NCBI GenBank assembly: GCA_025361995.1
Contig: JANYIP010000298.1
Span: forward strand, 1 to 7,933
DNA length: 7,933 nucleotides
Direction of reading: 5' to 3'
Source: Streptomycetales bacterium
GTDB taxonomy: Bacteria > Actinomycetota > Actinomycetes > Prado026
Shown here: piece after piece, positions 1 to 5,797 of the stretch
Numbering within the stretch: the first letter of the stretch is position 1
Layout of the letters: each line of letters opens with the position of its first letter
The notes under the pieces: model-generated
Seen by the model: the letters and a program-made list of their open reading frames with translations, nothing else
Told to the model about the DNA's origin: nothing
Database searches by the model: none
Made by a program: the position numbers and the translations under genes

Positions 1-625
1 TCAGCCCGACCCCGACCACGACCCGGGCGAGCAAGAACAGCAGCAGCACCACGACCAGGCTCACCGCGGTCGTGTAGAGGGCGAGCCGCTTCACCGTCGA
101 GTCGACACCGGACAGCGAGATCGCCACGACGACGGTGTCGCCGTCGGCGGTCGGTCGAGCCCGTACCCGGTAGTCGTCGCCGCCGCCGACAGCCGGCACG
201 GTGAACACCTGGTTGTGCTTCGACGCAACGGCGGCAGCCGTCAGACCGGTCAGGTCGGGGCCGTGCGAGGAGTCGGCCAGGATGCCGGTCCGCGAGCCGC
301 TCGCGATCAGCTTCCCGGTGGCGTCGAGTGTCCGGATCACGAACAGGCTGGGCAGCTGGGGTCGCGAGTCGGTGGTCGACTCGCCCGGCGCCGGTGTCGG
401 CGGAACCGTCACGGGGTTCGGCACCGGCGCGCCCTGGCCGGTCCCCACCGGGGCACGCCCGCCGTCGCCGAAGCGTCCACCACCCGCGTTGAGCTGGTCG
501 TCGACCCCCTTCAACAGGTAGCTCCGCAGCAGCACCACCACCACGAGGTTCACCACGACCAGCCCGATCACAGCGAGCACCGTCAGCCCGACGACCAGCC
601 GGGTACGCAACGACCAGCGCGACAC
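1..625 (-). CDS. Sensor histidine kinase, N-terminal part (cut by window start)
   Basis: This is the membrane sensor half of a two-component system; about 208 residues are visible. The GTG start at 625-623 lies 4 nt after the regulator's stop and just behind the G-rich run GGGGGTAGGGG, a likely ribosome binding site. The protein begins VSRWSLRTRL, followed by a hydrophobic segment at about residues 11-36. An extracytoplasmic region (about 37-181) contains a Gly/Pro/Thr-rich stretch at about 55-85, and a second membrane segment lies at about 182-205. HAMP, phospho-acceptor (His) and ATPase domains would follow beyond the window and are not seen. The kinase call therefore rests on membrane topology and on position directly after an OmpR-family regulator, the usual order for such pairs. 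Presumably it phosphorylates the regulator encoded next to it. The ligand of the external domain is unknown, and I recognise no named sensor fold in it. Confidence 0.85.
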   Translation of the reverse strand, partial: MSRWSLRTRLVVGLTVLAVIGLVVVNLVVVVLLRSYLLKGVDDQLNAGGGRFGDGGRAPVGTGQGAPVPNPVTVPPTPAPGESTTDSRPQLPSLFVIRTLDATGKLIASGSRTGILADSSHGPDLTGLTAAAVASKHNQVFTVPAVGGGDDYRVRARPTADGDTVVVAISLSGVDSTVKRLALYTTAVSLVVVLLLFLLARVVVGVGL

Positions 626-629
626 GCCC

Positions 630-1367
630 CTACCCCCTGGGCATCCGCAGGCTGTAGCCGACTCCGCGCAGCGTGTGGATCAGCGGCGGGTCGAAGCAGT
701 CAACCTTCTTGCGCAGGTACGAGATGTACGACTCGACGATCCCGGAGTCACCGTTGAAGTCGTACTGCCAGACGTGGTCCAGGATCTGGGCCTTCGACAG
801 CACCCGGCCGCTGTTGGCCATCAGATAGCACAGCAGCGCGAACTCGGTCGGCGACAGGTCGATGACCTCACCGGCCCGGCGTACCTCGTGGACGTCCTCG
901 TCCAGCTCGAGGTCGGCGAAGGTGATCCGGCCGGTGTCACGGACCTCGCCCTCGACAGCGGTCGATGTACGCCGCAGCACCGAGCGCACCCGGGCGACGA
1001 CTTCCTCGAGGCTGAACGGCTTGGTCACGTAGTCGTCGCCGCCAAGGGTCAGCCCGGTGATCTTGTCCTCGGTCGCATCGCGGGCGGTCAGGAATACGAC
1101 ACCCACCCGGCGCCCGTCCTCACGCAGCCGCCGGCAGACCTCGAAGCCGTCGAGGTCGGGCAGCATCACGTCGAGCACGAGCAGGTTCGGCTGGAACTCC
1201 TCGGCGACCGTCAGCGCCTGGTTCCCGGTTCCGGCGGTCCGTACGTCGAAGCCGACGAACTTCAGCCCGGTCGCGAGCAGGTCAGCGATGTACGGCTCGT
1301 CGTCGACGACCAGCAGCCGGGCCTCGGGGACAGGCAGACCGGAGACAGACTCCACAGCAGCGCTCAT
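630..1367 (-). CDS. OmpR/PhoB-family response regulator, PhoP-like
   Basis: DNA-binding response regulator of 245 residues from the ATG at 1367. The receiver domain (about 16-132) shows the acidic pocket LLVVDDEP (D22, D23), the phospho-acceptor D66 in LLVLDVMLPD, T94 in FLTARD and K116 in YVTKPFSLEE. A linker follows, then a winged-helix Trans_Reg_C domain (about 146-243) with LSPTEFALLCYL, the recognition-helix region VESYISYLRKKVD and the terminal hairpin HTLRGVGYSLR. Length and motifs fit the family fully. The GGDDYVTKPFSLEEVVARVR and LSPTEF segments resemble mycobacterial PhoP and related actinobacterial regulators, but orthology is not proven, so no symbol is given. A TTG 21 nt upstream would extend the frame, but it falls inside a direct repeat and has no spaced ribosome site; the ATG is preferred, though its own site is weak. 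It sits 4 nt before the kinase and 49 nt after the ABC ATPase gene. Confidence 0.96.
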   Translation of the reverse strand: MSAAVESVSGLPVPEARLLVVDDEPYIADLLATGLKFVGFDVRTAGTGNQALTVAEEFQPNLLVLDVMLPDLDGFEVCRRLREDGRRVGVVFLTARDATEDKITGLTLGGDDYVTKPFSLEEVVARVRSVLRRTSTAVEGEVRDTGRITFADLELDEDVHEVRRAGEVIDLSPTEFALLCYLMANSGRVLSKAQILDHVWQYDFNGDSGIVESYISYLRKKVDCFDPPLIHTLRGVGYSLRMPRG

Positions 1368-1386
1368 GGGTACAGAGTGTGCGCCC

Positions 1387-1407
1387 AACCTGGGAGAAAC
1401 CTGGGAG
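1387..1407 (-). promoter_or_regulatory. Tandem 10-bp direct repeat upstream of the response regulator (candidate autoregulatory site)
   Basis: On the plus strand AACCTGGGAG occurs at 1387-1396 and again, identically, at 1398-1407, giving a period of 11 bp, about one helical turn. It lies 20-40 nt upstream of the regulator's ATG, in the 49-nt gap after the ABC ATPase gene. OmpR-family regulators bind as head-to-tail dimers to direct repeats with about 11-bp period; mycobacterial PhoP, for example, binds 7-bp repeats with a 4-bp spacer. Autoregulation of the regulator-kinase pair is therefore a reasonable inference. I cannot name a clear -10 element beside it. Confidence 0.55.
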
Positions 1408-1416
1408 CGCGCTGAG

Positions 1417-2535
1417 TCAGGACGGTGAGTCGGCTGGTGCGACCGGGACCGGGTCGGGCCGGACCGACACGCGTACCGAGGAGCCGGCCGGGAACTCCGC
1501 GGCCACCGACGTCGGCAGCTGGGCGATCACCGAGCCGCCGTTCGGCAGCGTGATCGTGATGCGGCTGATCGCACCCAGGAACGACACTGCCAGGACCGTC
1601 CCGAGCTCGCCCGGGGCGTCCCCGCCCGCACCGTCGTCAGTCGTCAGCACGATCGCTTCGGGCCGGACCATGGCGGTCGCCGGTCCGTCGGGCACAGCGG
1701 TGCCCACGATCGCAACCGAGGTCCCCAGCACCTGGACCCGGCCACCCTGGACCGGGCCGGAGATCTTGTTGGTGAGGCCGACGAACTCGGCCACGAACGC
1801 CGAGGCCGGCCGCGCGTACACGTCGGTCGGGCTCGCCAGCTGCTCGAGCCGACCGGCACGCATGACCCCGACCCGGTCAGCGATCGCGAGGGCCTCCTCC
1901 TGGTCGTGGGTCACGAACAGCGTGGTGGTCCCCACCTCGAGCTGGATGCGGCGGATCTCGTCACGCAGCTGGACCCGCACCTTCGCGTCGAGCGCAGACA
2001 GCGGCTCGTCCAGGAGCAGCACCTGCGGCTGGATCGCCAGCGCACGGGCCAGTGCCACCCGCTGCTGCTGACCACCGGACATCTGGTGGGCGAACCGGTC
2101 CGCCTGGGCGCTGAGCCCGACCAGCTCGAGCATGTCGCCGGCCCGCCTCTTGCGGTCGCTGTCCTTGACCCCGCGCAGCCGCAGGCCGAAGGCGACGTTC
2201 TGCCGCGCGGTCATGTGCGGGAACAGGGAGTACGCCTGGAAGACCATGCCCATGCCGCGCTTGTTCGCCGACAGCGACGTGACGTCATGGCCGCCGACGA
2301 CGATGCGACCAGCGTCGGCCTCCTCGAGACCCGCGACCAGCCGTAGGGCCGACGTCTTGCCGCAGCCCGACGGGCCGAGCAGGGCCACCATCTCGCCGGG
2401 GGCCATCGTCAGGCTCAGACCGTCCAGCGCGATCACCGGGCCGTACTCGCGGCGCAGGTCCTCCAGCCGGACCTCGACTCCCTGGCCGCTGGCCGCGCCG
2501 GGGCCGACCGCTGCGTCTGTCATGGACTGGGTCAC
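1417..2535 (-). CDS. ABC importer ATPase (Fe3+/spermidine/phosphonate class)
   Basis: Cytoplasmic ATPase subunit of the importer, 372 residues from the GTG at 2535. It shows Walker A GPSGCGKT (54-61), Q-loop Q100 in MVFQAYSLFPH, signature MSGGQQQR (152-159), Walker B VLLLDEP (D176, E177), D-loop SALD (180-183) and switch H210 in FVTHDQEEA. A C-terminal extension (about 250-372) with PTDVYARPAS and MVRPEAIVL matches the regulatory TOBE region of PotA/FbpC-type ATPases. The GTG is 7 nt behind a strong AAGAGGAG ribosome site and 4 nt after the permease stop. An ATG at 2553 lies inside the permease gene and one at 2523 is too far from the site. It is the last gene of the four-gene operon and presumably powers the two adjacent permeases. 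The length is normal and all catalytic motifs are intact. Confidence 0.95.
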   Translation of the reverse strand: MTQSMTDAAVGPGAASGQGVEVRLEDLRREYGPVIALDGLSLTMAPGEMVALLGPSGCGKTSALRLVAGLEEADAGRIVVGGHDVTSLSANKRGMGMVFQAYSLFPHMTARQNVAFGLRLRGVKDSDRKRRAGDMLELVGLSAQADRFAHQMSGGQQQRVALARALAIQPQVLLLDEPLSALDAKVRVQLRDEIRRIQLEVGTTTLFVTHDQEEALAIADRVGVMRAGRLEQLASPTDVYARPASAFVAEFVGLTNKISGPVQGGRVQVLGTSVAIVGTAVPDGPATAMVRPEAIVLTTDDGAGGDAPGELGTVLAVSFLGAISRITITLPNGGSVIAQLPTSVAAEFPAGSSVRVSVRPDPVPVAPADSPS

Positions 2536-2539
2536 GCGT

Positions 2540-3418
2540 TCACTCCTCTTCATGGACCGGCGCGCTGCGGCGCCGACCGACGAACGACAGTGCGACCAGC
2601 AGGATGAATGCGAAGAACAGCGAGGCAAGCGCGACCGCGATCGAGACGCCTGCGTTCGCGCGGCCGAGGAAGTTGATCGCCACCTGCAGGTTCTGGAAGC
2701 TCAGCAGCGAGGCGATGGTGAACTCTCCGAGCACCAGAGCCACCGACAGCAGGGCCGCGTTCAGCAGGGCGCTGCGGATGTTCGGCGCGATGATCCGCCA
2801 CATCACCGTCGGCCACCCCGCGCCGAGGCTGCGCGCCGCCTCGGACAGCGTCTGGACGTCGATCCCGCGCAGCCCGGCGTCGATCACCCGGTACGTGTAG
2901 GGCAGCACGAGCACGACGTACGCGAAGGCCAGCGTCAAGGTCGAGCTGCCGAAGAAGTAGGTGACCCACGCGTACACCGGGGCCAGCCCGACGACCAGCA
3001 CGATCGCTGGCACCGTCAGCGGCAGCAGGCACAGGAACTCGATCACTCGCTGCAGCCGCGGCAGCCGCAGCCGGACCCAGACCATCGTCGGAACCAGCAG
3101 GAACAGCCCGGCCGCCGACGTGATCGCCGCGAGCTCCAGCGACACCTGGATCGCGGTGATCAGGTCGGGGTAGTCGAAGATCGCCCGCCACGAGGCGAGC
3201 GTGCGGGGCGCCCCGAGACCGGTGCCGCGCGTGGTGAACTCGAACATCGCCAGGATCGGGGTGAAGAAGAAGACGCCCATCACGACGAAGACCGCGACGC
3301 GGAAGGCGGTCAGCCGGCGCCGGCGCCGTGCGAGCGGGCCACGACCAGGCTTCCCGGTGTCGGGGTGCTCGACCACCGGGACCGTGTTGCCGAAGCCCAG
3401 CGACATGATGTCCGACAT
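2540..3418 (-). CDS. ABC importer permease, second subunit (PotC-like position)
   Basis: Integral inner-membrane permease of 292 residues. It has a charged cytoplasmic N-terminus (RRRRR at 31-35), then about six hydrophobic segments at roughly 39-59, 92-114, 126-147, 154-173, 219-236 and 260-280. The EAA loop that docks on the ATPase is clear: EAARSLGAGW starts at residue 193, followed by RIIAP. This is the BPD_transp_1 (MetI-like) family, in the PotC/FbpB-type group. It starts at ATG 3418, 19 nt after the first permease's stop, and a second in-frame ATG at 3406 is possible. The ATPase follows after 4 nt. It most likely forms a heterodimer with the upstream permease to make the channel. Substrate is unknown. 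Confidence 0.94.
   Translation of the reverse strand: MSDIMSLGFGNTVPVVEHPDTGKPGRGPLARRRRRLTAFRVAVFVVMGVFFFTPILAMFEFTTRGTGLGAPRTLASWRAIFDYPDLITAIQVSLELAAITSAAGLFLLVPTMVWVRLRLPRLQRVIEFLCLLPLTVPAIVLVVGLAPVYAWVTYFFGSSTLTLAFAYVVLVLPYTYRVIDAGLRGIDVQTLSEAARSLGAGWPTVMWRIIAPNIRSALLNAALLSVALVLGEFTIASLLSFQNLQVAINFLGRANAGVSIAVALASLFFAFILLVALSFVGRRRSAPVHEEE
2543..2550 (-). promoter_or_regulatory. Ribosome binding site deciding the ATPase GTG start
   Basis: AAGAGGAG on the minus strand overlaps the last codons of the upstream permease (Glu-Glu-Glu, then TGA). It lies 7 nt before the GTG at 2535. This optimal spacing is why the GTG was chosen over nearby ATGs, and it implies translational coupling to the permease. 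Confidence 0.75.
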
Positions 3419-3437
3419 CAGTGCTCGCCCGCCGCGG

Positions 3438-4361
3438 TCATCGCTGCCACTTCGCGGACTTCCGCTGCAGCAGGGCGTACCCGGTCATGACCAGCGCCAC
3501 GATGACGACCATGCCCAGCGCGAGGGCCTTGCCGAGCCCGGCGTCGACGGCGCCGGTCTCGCTGGTGAGGGCGTTGGCGATCTGCAGCGGCACGATGATG
3601 CCGCCCTGGCTCACCAGCGCCGCCACCGTCGCGTACGCCGAGAACGCGTTCGCGAAGAGCAGCAGCGCGGCACCCAGGAACGACGGCCACAGGATCGGGG
3701 CGGCCACGTGCCGCCAGTAGTGCCAGCCGGTACCGCCGAGGGTGTCGGTGGCCTCCCGCCACTGCGGCTTGATCCCGTCCAGCGCCGGCAGGAACACCAG
3801 CACCATCAACGGGATCTGGAAGTACGAGTAGACCAGCGTCAGGCCGGGAAGCTCGAACAGCCAGACGTTCGAGCCGATGTCGATCCCGTGGTCGGCGAAG
3901 AAGACCGTGATCAGGCCTTCGCCGCCGATCGTGGCGATGAAGGCGAAGGCGAGCGTGACACCTCCGAACTGGGCGAGCACCCCGCAGGCCGAGGTGACGA
4001 TGCGCCGCAGCGTCGAGTCCGGGTGGCCCGACACGATCGCGTACGCCAGCAGCGCCCCGAACACGGCGCCGATGATCGAGCTCGCGGCGGACAGCTCGAT
4101 GCTCTTGACGAACGAGTCGAAGACGAACCCCTGGAAGATCGTCTTGACGTTCTCCAGGGTCACGCCACCCTTGGGCCCGACGAACGCCCCGACGACCACG
4201 ATGCCCGTCGGAAGGATCAAGAAGATCCCGACGTACGCCAGGAACGGCAGCGCCCCCAGCCACGCCAGCGGCAGTCGACGCCCACCCTTGCGGGGGCGGG
4301 CGTCGACTGCCGTGGAGATGTCGGGCGACCCTGCGGCCGCCGACTGCGCTGCTGCTGCCAT
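3438..4361 (-). CDS. ABC importer permease, first subunit (PotB-like position)
   Basis: Integral inner-membrane permease of 307 residues. A cytoplasmic N-terminal tail (about 1-30, Ala-rich then RPRKGGRR) precedes six hydrophobic segments at roughly 35-60, 88-110, 125-145, 170-192, 226-250 and 276-298. The EAA motif WREATDTLGGTGW begins at 201 and runs into HVAAPILWP, the coupling loop that contacts the ATPase. It belongs to the BPD_transp_1 family. The ATG at 4361 is only 3 nt after the binding-protein stop, with no good ribosome site of its own (only a distant GAAGG), so translation probably depends on ribosomes finishing the upstream gene. Codons for residues 17-31 lie in a perfect 15-bp inverted repeat, which may lower expression relative to the binding protein. 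Confidence 0.94.
   Translation of the reverse strand: MAAAAQSAAAGSPDISTAVDARPRKGGRRLPLAWLGALPFLAYVGIFLILPTGIVVVGAFVGPKGGVTLENVKTIFQGFVFDSFVKSIELSAASSIIGAVFGALLAYAIVSGHPDSTLRRIVTSACGVLAQFGGVTLAFAFIATIGGEGLITVFFADHGIDIGSNVWLFELPGLTLVYSYFQIPLMVLVFLPALDGIKPQWREATDTLGGTGWHYWRHVAAPILWPSFLGAALLLFANAFSAYATVAALVSQGGIIVPLQIANALTSETGAVDAGLGKALALGMVVIVALVMTGYALLQRKSAKWQR
4269..4312 (-). repeat. Perfect 15-bp inverted repeat (strong hairpin) inside the start of the permease gene
   Basis: Arms CGGCAGTCGACGCCC (4269-4283) and GGGCGTCGACTGCCG (4298-4312) are exact reverse complements with 14 nt between. Three further C-G pairs are possible inside after one mismatch. In the mRNA the hairpin starts about 50 nt into the permease gene and 52 nt past the binding-protein stop. 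No U-run follows it, so it is not a standard terminator. A 15-bp perfect arm pair is very unlikely by chance in 8 kb. The plausible role is protecting the 3' end of the binding-protein message or slowing downstream expression, as hairpins between binding-protein and permease genes do in other ABC operons. Confidence 0.7.
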
Positions 4362-4364
4362 GGA

Positions 4365-5510
4365 CTAGCTGATCGCCTTCGCCCAGTTGGCCTGGAGGTA
4401 CGCGGACGCAGCCGTCGCCTGAGTCGGGCTGAGGAAGACCGGGGTACCGCTGACGGGCGGCAGCGCAGCGGCCGCCGTCGCGTCGATGGACCCAGCCGTC
4501 GTCATGGCCGCCTGGCGGACCGGACGAGCGCCACCCTTGAGCCAGAGGTTCTGGCCCTCGTCTGAGTAGAGGTACTCCTCCCACAGCCGGGCAGCGGCCG
4601 GGTGCGGTGCTGCCTTGTTGATCGCCTGGGCGTAGAAGCCACCGAGCGCCGCGTTCGGCGGGACGAAGACCTTCCACGTCGGGACGTCGGTGCCGTGGGT
4701 GGCGGACAGGTAGTCCCAGTCCAGGACGACCGGGGTGGTGCCGTTCTTCACGGTCGCCGTGGTCGCCTGTACGGGCACGAAGTTGCCCTTCTGCTTCAGC
4801 TGGTGGAAGAAGTCCACGCCCTTGCTGATGTCGTCGGGCGAGCCGCCGCTGGCGATCGAGACCATCATGACGCCGTTGAGCGCCGCGTTGGCCTTCGTCG
4901 GGTCACCGTTGAGCGCGACCTTGCCCTTGAAGCCGGAGCCGAGCAGGTCGGCGACCGACGTGATCGCCGGCACCTTCGACGAGTCGTAACCGATCGACAT
5001 GAAGCCGCCGTAGTCCTGGAACCACAGGCCGGTGGGCTCCTTCTGCGCGGCGGGGATGTCGGCCCAGGTCGAGACCTGGTACGGCGCGAAGTCAGCCGTG
5101 TTCGCCAGCGCCACGGCCATGCCGACGTCGACGACGTCCGGGGCCCGGTCGGTGCCCGCGAGCTGCTTGATCGCGTTCACCTCGTCCTGGCTGCTGCCGT
5201 TGGGGTTGGCCGAGGTGATCTTGATGCCGTACTTGGCGGTGAAGCCCTTGATGATCGCGCCGTAGTTGGCCCAGTCCGGCGGCAGCGCGATGACGTTGAG
5301 CGTGCCCTCCTTCTTCGCAGCGGCGACGAGCTTGTCCATCCCGCCGAAGTCGGTCGCCGAGGTCGCGGTGGCGGCACTCTTGCCGCCGGCCGACGAGCTC
5401 GGGGTGGACGTGCTGCTCGGCGGCGAGCAGGCCGCGAGCGCGAACCCGGTCACGGTCACCGCGGTGAGGGCGAGGAACCGCCCCGAGGAACCCTTCAAGC
5501 GCATACCCAT
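4365..5510 (-). CDS. ABC importer substrate-binding lipoprotein
   Basis: Extracytoplasmic solute-binding lipoprotein of 381 residues and first gene of the importer operon. It has a basic N-terminus (MGMRLKGSSGR), a hydrophobic segment and the lipobox LAAC with acceptor Cys28. A Ser/Thr/Pro linker (about 30-55) then leads to a two-lobe periplasmic-binding fold beginning MDKLVAAAKKEGTLNVI at 58. Later landmarks are GGFMSIGYDSSKVP (about 168-181), VVLDWDYLSA (about 261-270) and the C-terminal LWEEYLYSDEGQNLWLKGG (about 309-327). This pattern fits the SBP_bac_6/8 type families serving iron, polyamine and aminoethylphosphonate importers, and does not decide among them. The start is ATG 5510, with GGGAG nine nt upstream. 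A GTG at 5546 would add 12 residues before the signal peptide and place the ribosome site inside the coding region. ATG 5504 is also possible. Confidence 0.94.
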   Translation of the reverse strand: MGMRLKGSSGRFLALTAVTVTGFALAACSPPSSTSTPSSSAGGKSAATATSATDFGGMDKLVAAAKKEGTLNVIALPPDWANYGAIIKGFTAKYGIKITSANPNGSSQDEVNAIKQLAGTDRAPDVVDVGMAVALANTADFAPYQVSTWADIPAAQKEPTGLWFQDYGGFMSIGYDSSKVPAITSVADLLGSGFKGKVALNGDPTKANAALNGVMMVSIASGGSPDDISKGVDFFHQLKQKGNFVPVQATTATVKNGTTPVVLDWDYLSATHGTDVPTWKVFVPPNAALGGFYAQAINKAAPHPAAARLWEEYLYSDEGQNLWLKGGARPVRQAAMTTAGSIDATAAAALPPVSGTPVFLSPTQATAASAYLQANWAKAIS

Positions 5511-5631
5511 CGTCTGTCTCTCCCATCGTCGTACTGCAGCCAGCACCTCGCCGGACCATAGACCGTAGGGAATCAGACCGGAAGGATCGCAAGGTTGCAG
5601 TTGGGACGCGGCCGAGCGTGCATTCGCCGAG

Positions 5632-5637
5632 ATTTAA
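5632..5637 (-). promoter_or_regulatory. Weak candidate -10 element for the importer operon
   Basis: TTAAAT on the minus strand is the most AT-rich hexamer in the 287-bp gap between dnaB and the importer operon, about 120 nt before the binding-protein start. I find no convincing -35 at 16-18 nt. It is included only because it lies just downstream, in the transcription direction, of the inverted-repeat cluster. Confidence 0.22.
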
Positions 5638-5663
5638 CCTGTCGGACTCCTGGCAACCCGTCG

Positions 5664-5714
5664 CGTTGTTGACGGCGCAACAACGGCGTCGCTGCCGTTG
5701 CTGACCACGCAACG
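5664..5714. promoter_or_regulatory. Cluster of overlapping inverted repeats upstream of the importer operon (candidate operators)
   Basis: Three inverted repeats share CAAC/GTTG half-sites. CGTTGTTG (5664-5671) pairs with CAACAACG (5678-5685) across 6 nt. CAACGGC (5681-5687) pairs with GCCGTTG (5694-5700) across 6 nt. CGTTGC (5696-5701) pairs with GCAACG (5709-5714) across 7 nt. They lie 154-204 nt upstream of the binding-protein ATG in non-coding DNA, where a dimeric repressor could bind. The regulator is unknown; no regulator gene other than the two-component pair is in the window. The same repeats could instead fold as RNA downstream of dnaB. Confidence 0.45.
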
Positions 5715-5747
5715 AGCGACCGCCGCGACTGGCTCAGATGGGGCCTC

Positions 5748-5789
5748 GTTGGCCCGTCTCCCGGCCAGTCGGGTCCCGTTTCGGCCAAC
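5748..5789 (-). terminator. Weak hairpin after dnaB, possible terminator
   Basis: GTTGGCC (5748-5754) and GGCCAAC (5783-5789) are inverted 7-mers with a 28-nt G/C-rich loop, 9 nt past the dnaB stop. No T-run follows, and the loop is long, so this is a weak call. Termination could equally occur at the repeats around 5664-5714. Confidence 0.28.
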
Positions 5790-5797
5790 CCGCGCGG

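Noticed and set aside
364..384. 8-bp inverted repeat GCGAGTCG/CGACTCGC in the kinase gene
   Set aside because: An 8-bp dyad with a short loop is expected a few times by chance in 8 kb of high-GC DNA, and it lies inside coding sequence with no supporting context.
675..1415. Plus-strand open frame opposite the response regulator
   Set aside because: It mirrors the regulator gene; the minus-strand protein has every expected receiver and DNA-binding motif.
3406..3420. Odd palindrome TGATGTC-C-GACATCA over the second permease start codon
   Set aside because: Its one-base centre cannot form an RNA hairpin, and such 7-bp arms are expected by chance in a window this long.
2132..3490. Long open plus-strand frame of about 450 codons opposite the ATPase and second permease
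   Set aside because: It has low-complexity Arg/Gln/Asp-rich composition typical of the antisense of high-GC genes, while the minus strand encodes clear ABC motifs.
3201..4565. Long open plus-strand frame of about 450 codons opposite both permeases and the end of the binding protein
   Set aside because: No recognisable motif, biased composition, and it is fully opposite well-supported genes.
5511..5640. Riboswitch in the importer leader
   Set aside because: I looked for conserved thiamine and other riboswitch motifs on the minus strand and saw none.
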